A stretch of DNA of 7,682 nucleotides from Acidobacteria bacterium UBA7540 (lineage in GTDB: Bacteria; Acidobacteriota; Terriglobia; UBA7540): assembly GCA_002478145.1 (NCBI GenBank), contig DLMI01000013.1, positions 1 through 7,682 of the forward strand. Reading direction: 5' to 3'. How positions within the stretch are numbered: position 1 is the first letter of the stretch; every line of letters starts with the position of its first letter. Below, piece by piece: positions 5,263 to 7,682 of the stretch. The notes below the pieces were generated by a model that saw only the letters and a list, made by a program, of their open reading frames with translations, had not been told where the DNA came from and made no database searches. The position numbers were made by a program, and so were the translations under genes.

Positions 5263-6910
5263 AAAAACTCTGCTGGAGCACTGGCCGCTTTACGCATCGG
5301 TCCTAATTCTCTCTCTCCTTGTTTGGCTGATCTTAGCCATTTCCCTAACCCAGAACCAGGGGCATCTGGTTTATGCGCTTGATGACGCATACATTCACAT
5401 GGCCATGGCCAGGAATTTCTCCCACTATGGCGTCTGGGGCGTCACTCGATACGGATTCACCTCTTCTTCCTCGTCAATCTTGTGGACGCTCCTTTTAAGT
5501 CTTACGTATTACCTGTTCGGAGTAAGCCAGATTGCGCCTCTGCTCTGGAATCTGTTCTTCGCGGTTCTTGTTTTGTGGGTAGCCTATGCCATCCTTACCC
5601 GGTACAAGCTGTCGGCGGCGCTGAAGCTCGCAGCGCTTCTGGCCATTGTCTTTTTGATCCCGCTTCCCACCCTGATCCTCGCAGGCACGGAACAAATCCT
5701 TCAGACGGTTCTTGCGATGCTTGTGACTTTTCTCGCAGCCCGGGTGCTTTCCGGTGAAGCGCCGAGCTCCGCCCCTCGCGATTCAATCCTGCTCCTCGTG
5801 CTAGCGCCGCTGGTTACTGGCGTGCGTTTCGAGGGAATGTTCTTGGTCCTTGCCATCTGCGGCCTCCTTTTTCTCTGCAAGCGGTGGTTTTACGCCCTCG
5901 CCTTCGGGGTTTGTGGATTTCTTCCCGTGGTCATTTATGGGATCATCTCGGTGTCGCACGGCTGGTTCTGGTTTCCAAATTCCGTTCTTTTGAAGGGCGT
6001 GATGCCGGACCTGACCTCCTTGAGTGGCTTATTCCTCTCTCTGGCGATTAACGCATATGGCAATCTTTACCAGGGCTTGCACGTGTTCGTGCTTTTGATT
6101 GCGGTTCTCCTCTTTTATGTCTTGGCCTGTGGCAAGGGACGCGGGGTTTTTGATAGCCGCCAAGTCATGGGCGCGATTTTGCTCGGGGCGGCATTTCCCC
6201 ACGTGGAATTCATGCAGGTCGGTCCGCTGTTCCGTTACGATGCCTATCTCTTCGCCCTGGGCGCGCTCTTCCTGGCCTCGCAACTCCCTATCGTGGCTCC
6301 CAACCTGCCGGCTCGGACCTCCTTCAGCCGGGAGCTGGCTCCCAAATACCTTGCCGCCTGGGGGCTGGCGCTTCTGCTCTTCTTCCCTTTGGCCGTGAAA
6401 GGCTCGCGGCTGCTCTGGCTTCTTCCACAGTGCACCACCAACATCTTTGAACAGCAGTATCAAATGGGGTCTTTCGTCCTTCAGTATTACCAAGGCTCAA
6501 CCGTCGCGCTGAATGACGTGGGCGCGGTCAACTTTCTGGCGGATATCCGTTGCCTTGATCTTTGGGGATTGGCCAACCGCGATGTAACTTCGTTGAAACG
6601 CGAGCATAACTATCACACCAGGGACATCGCCGGCCTTTCCAAACAAGCCGGGGCGCGAATTGCGATCCTTTACGATTATTGGTATGCAGGAGAGGTGGGG
6701 GGCCTGCCTGCGGAATGGGTCCAGGTCGGTCAGTGGACGATCCGACACAACGTCATTCTGGGTGCGGATACGGTCTCCTTCTACGCGTTGGACCCTTCGG
6801 AAGTTTCACACCTGAGCCAGTGCCTGCGGGAGTTTTCGCTGAGATTGCCACGCGACGTCATCCAAAACGGCAGTTATCTGGAATGGCGCAGAATCCCGGC
6901 CACCCCATAG
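5255..6910 (+). CDS. Polytopic membrane glycosyltransferase-like protein (GT-C / GT39-like)
   Basis: About 551 residues from GTG 5255. A first membrane helix (about 10-31) leads to an outer loop with the acidic pair D43-D44 in ALDDAYIHMAMARN, the metal/lipid-donor site expected in GT-C enzymes. Several further hydrophobic helices follow, up to about residue 385. Other motifs typical of this family are GTEQILQ (144-150, like G-M-E), RFEG (191-194, like RPEG) and WFPNSVLLK (239-247, like PNTfyxK). A soluble C-terminal part of about 140 residues contains ALNDVGAV near 416. These enzymes move sugars from polyprenyl-phosphate donors to lipids or proteins outside the membrane; the substrate cannot be told. 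The start is uncertain: GTG 5252 or 5255 follow AAAGAGG (5244-5250), while ATG 5180 would overlap the phosphatase gene by 83 nt. The overlap suggests co-transcription with that gene. Confidence 0.75.
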   Translation: MIEKTLLEHWPLYASVLILSLLVWLILAISLTQNQGHLVYALDDAYIHMAMARNFSHYGVWGVTRYGFTSSSSSILWTLLLSLTYYLFGVSQIAPLLWNLFFAVLVLWVAYAILTRYKLSAALKLAALLAIVFLIPLPTLILAGTEQILQTVLAMLVTFLAARVLSGEAPSSAPRDSILLLVLAPLVTGVRFEGMFLVLAICGLLFLCKRWFYALAFGVCGFLPVVIYGIISVSHGWFWFPNSVLLKGVMPDLTSLSGLFLSLAINAYGNLYQGLHVFVLLIAVLLFYVLACGKGRGVFDSRQVMGAILLGAAFPHVEFMQVGPLFRYDAYLFALGALFLASQLPIVAPNLPARTSFSRELAPKYLAAWGLALLLFFPLAVKGSRLLWLLPQCTTNIFEQQYQMGSFVLQYYQGSTVALNDVGAVNFLADIRCLDLWGLANRDVTSLKREHNYHTRDIAGLSKQAGARIAILYDYWYAGEVGGLPAEWVQVGQWTIRHNVILGADTVSFYALDPSEVSHLSQCLREFSLRLPRDVIQNGSYLEWRRIPATP

Positions 6911-7153
6911 GCGTGAGGCGGACATGGCTAGTGCTCTAATTTGGTGTTGCTCATCCGGTTGATGCAGGATGGTGGTGCGGGCGTGTGCGTTGCCGCCTCT
7001 GTGAGACAGAGTGTTAGCGTATCCTATTGGGGTTTACGAGCCGCCAGACGGCCCGACTAACGAGCAAGAATCACTCCTGCCGTTCTCGGTGGGCGAACCA
7101 CCTGACCCTGGGAACCTGCAGGTGCAATTGAGCCGTCCGGACCACAGGACCCA
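6911..7153 (+). other. Non-coding, structured stretch; possible group II intron domain I remnant
   Basis: No credible gene lies here. Several strong hairpins are visible: CTCTGT-gag-ACAGAG (6997-7011), GGTGG-gcgaa-CCACC (7088-7102), the palindromes ACCTGCAGGT (7114-7123) and GTCCGGAC (7135-7142), and a possible long-range pairing of GACGGC (near 7048) with GCCGTC (near 7132). Two segments, GTTTACGAGCC and CTAACGAGCAAGAATCA (near 7032-7073), resemble from memory the GTTACCAGCC and TAACGAACGTGAATCA parts of domain I in bacterial group II introns. A GTGTG or GTGCG that could be a 5' end lies at 6983 or 6975. There is no reverse transcriptase and no clear domain V, so at most this is a truncated fragment. 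It ends against the 3' end of the pilin gene. Confidence 0.35.
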
Positions 7154-7339
7154 CTAAACGTACGAACTGAGGAGCGACCCAATCTTGGTGAAAGCACTGT
7201 TGATGGCGGTTGCCAACGTAGTCATTCCCGCGGTGGCAGCGAGAGCAACCAAGGCGAGAATCAACACATACTCCACCATGCCTTGGCCTTCCTCTTCGCG
7301 GTGCATCTGGGCGAGGATACTCACAACTGAATTAGCCAT
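7154..7339 (-). CDS. Flp-type IVb pilin
   Basis: This 61-residue prepilin has a short hydrophilic leader (MANSVVSILAQMHREEEG), a prepilin-peptidase site G18|Q19 with E23-Y24 at +5/+6 (GQGMVEY), then one hydrophobic helix (about 25-45, VLILALVALAATAGM) and a short tail ending SSYV. That is the standard pattern of Flp pilins, the major subunit of Tad pili for adhesion and colonisation. The start at 7339 is chosen because AAGGAG (complement of 7347-7352) lies 7 nt away; a longer frame upstream lacks this support. A perfect inverted repeat sits just before the ribosome-binding site. No other tad gene is visible, but the window ends soon after. Confidence 0.88.
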   Translation of the reverse strand: MANSVVSILAQMHREEEGQGMVEYVLILALVALAATAGMTTLATAINSAFTKIGSLLSSYV

Positions 7340-7356
7340 AGCCAAACTCCTTAGCT

Positions 7357-7374
7357 CTCTCATCTCGATGAGAG
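7357..7374 (-). promoter_or_regulatory. Inverted repeat in the pilin leader
   Basis: CTCTCATC and GATGAGAG (7357-7364 and 7367-7374) are perfect inverted arms separated by 2 bp. They lie 4 nt from the pilin ribosome-binding site on the transcript side. In RNA this would be a 7-bp stem with a 4-nt loop; in DNA it could be an operator. The function is inferred. Confidence 0.5.
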
Positions 7375-7507
7375 CAGCACAGTAAATGTAGCAAGTTTCT
7401 CTGTAGGTTAGGAACAGGGCAATAGTACTGTAGTACTCCTGACAAGCTCTGCGATGTCCCACATATCCTCGGCGATTCCGGCTTCTATCCCTTCTGTTGG
7501 ATTAACC

Positions 7508-7519
7508 TGTTAGCTAACA
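7508..7519. promoter_or_regulatory. 12-bp perfect palindrome, possible operator
   Basis: TGTTAGCTAACA is perfectly self-complementary and lies 44 bp before the -35 of the promoter at 7564. Its position between two divergent genes fits a regulator site, but no family is recognised. Confidence 0.3.
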
Positions 7520-7563
7520 AGGTAGCAACGCACTTTTAGGACACTACCCGGACATGGTGTCTC

Positions 7564-7592
7564 TTGACAAGTGAAGAGAAGTAGGCTAGAAT
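7564..7592 (+). promoter_or_regulatory. Near-consensus sigma-70 promoter
   Basis: TTGACA (7564-7569, perfect -35), a 17-bp spacer and TAGAAT (7587-7592) form an almost ideal housekeeping promoter. Transcription would begin near 7599, leaving less than 10 nt before ATG 7607 or about 20 nt before ATG 7619. Confidence 0.75.
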
Positions 7593-7606
7593 GGTAAGTT
7601 GAAGCC

Positions 7607-7682
7607 ATGGACGCGGTCATGGGTTTCTGGAACCGCTTGGCTGCCACGCTACGCCGGCCCTTGCTGATTCCGATGAAGGTGG
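7607..7682 (+). CDS. Start of a gene cut off by the window end
   Basis: From ATG 7607 the frame is open to the end of the window for 25 codons (MDAVMGFWNRLAATLRRPLL, then IPMKV). An alternative in-frame start is ATG 7619, which leaves a more usual leader length behind the promoter. No clear ribosome-binding site is seen for either. The basic, partly hydrophobic N-terminus (R-x6-R-R-P-L-L-I-P) could precede a membrane segment or domain, but the fragment is too short to assign. The strong promoter is the main support that this is a gene. Confidence 0.5.
   Translation, partial: MDAVMGFWNRLAATLRRPLLIPMKV

Noticed and set aside
6029..6493. A 154-codon open frame on the - strand opposite the membrane protein
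   Set aside because: It is rich in E, Q, K and R, mirroring the hydrophobic codons of the real gene; there is no start signal or motif.
6983..7150. Cyclic-di-GMP riboswitch near the pilin gene
   Set aside because: The conserved GEMM core sequences were not found on either strand, and the stretch lies downstream of the pilin rather than in its leader.
1..7682. tRNA or rRNA genes
   Set aside because: No cloverleaf with a T-loop GTTCRANNC pattern and no rRNA-like sequence was found by reading both strands.

Overview
The window is a stretch of bacterial chromosome whose centre is the vitamin B6 (pyridoxal 5'-phosphate, PLP) synthesis locus of the ribose-5-phosphate-dependent (DXP-independent) pathway. 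The sequence alone cannot name the organism. GC-rich coding regions, several families of short periodic repeats in the gaps, a MocR regulator beside pdxS/pdxT and a lone Flp-type pilin would suit a member of the Acidobacteriota. That assignment is inference from general familiarity with such genomes.

Layout on the + strand: a MocR/PdxR-type regulator (143-1663) lies behind a leader rich in TGGNCT-like half-sites. A 309-nt gap follows, filled by three tandem copies of a roughly 100-bp hairpin-forming repeat, and then pdxS (1973-2860). Between pdxS and pdxT (4093-4677) sits an insert of about 1.1 kb: a small antitoxin-like gene (2983-3162), the first ~23 codons of a ParE/RelE-like toxin (3159-3227), an unfamiliar 107-residue protein (3228-3551) and a HEPN-like protein (3565-4071). 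The insert is visibly richer in A+T than pdxS and looks like one accessory module that landed inside another. The pdxT stop codon lies inside a 16-bp tandem repeat, and the inverse of that repeat precedes the next gene. That gene is a low-molecular-weight phosphatase/arsenate-reductase-like protein (4819-5262), overlapping a polytopic GT-C-type glycosyltransferase-like membrane protein (about 5255-6910).

The right end holds a 243-nt non-coding stretch with several hairpins and a resemblance to group II intron domain I, then a Flp-type pilin gene on the - strand (7154-7339). Divergently, a near-consensus sigma-70 promoter (7564-7592) faces a gene cut off by the window end (7607 onward).

Functionally, PdxT releases ammonia from glutamine and PdxS uses it with ribose-5-phosphate and glyceraldehyde-3-phosphate to make PLP. 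The MocR protein probably senses PLP and controls the locus. The toxin-antitoxin/HEPN insert has no evident metabolic link to B6. The most unusual content is this nested insert, the Cys-to-Tyr change in the phosphatase-like protein, and the repeat arrays that abut gene ends and ribosome-binding sites.
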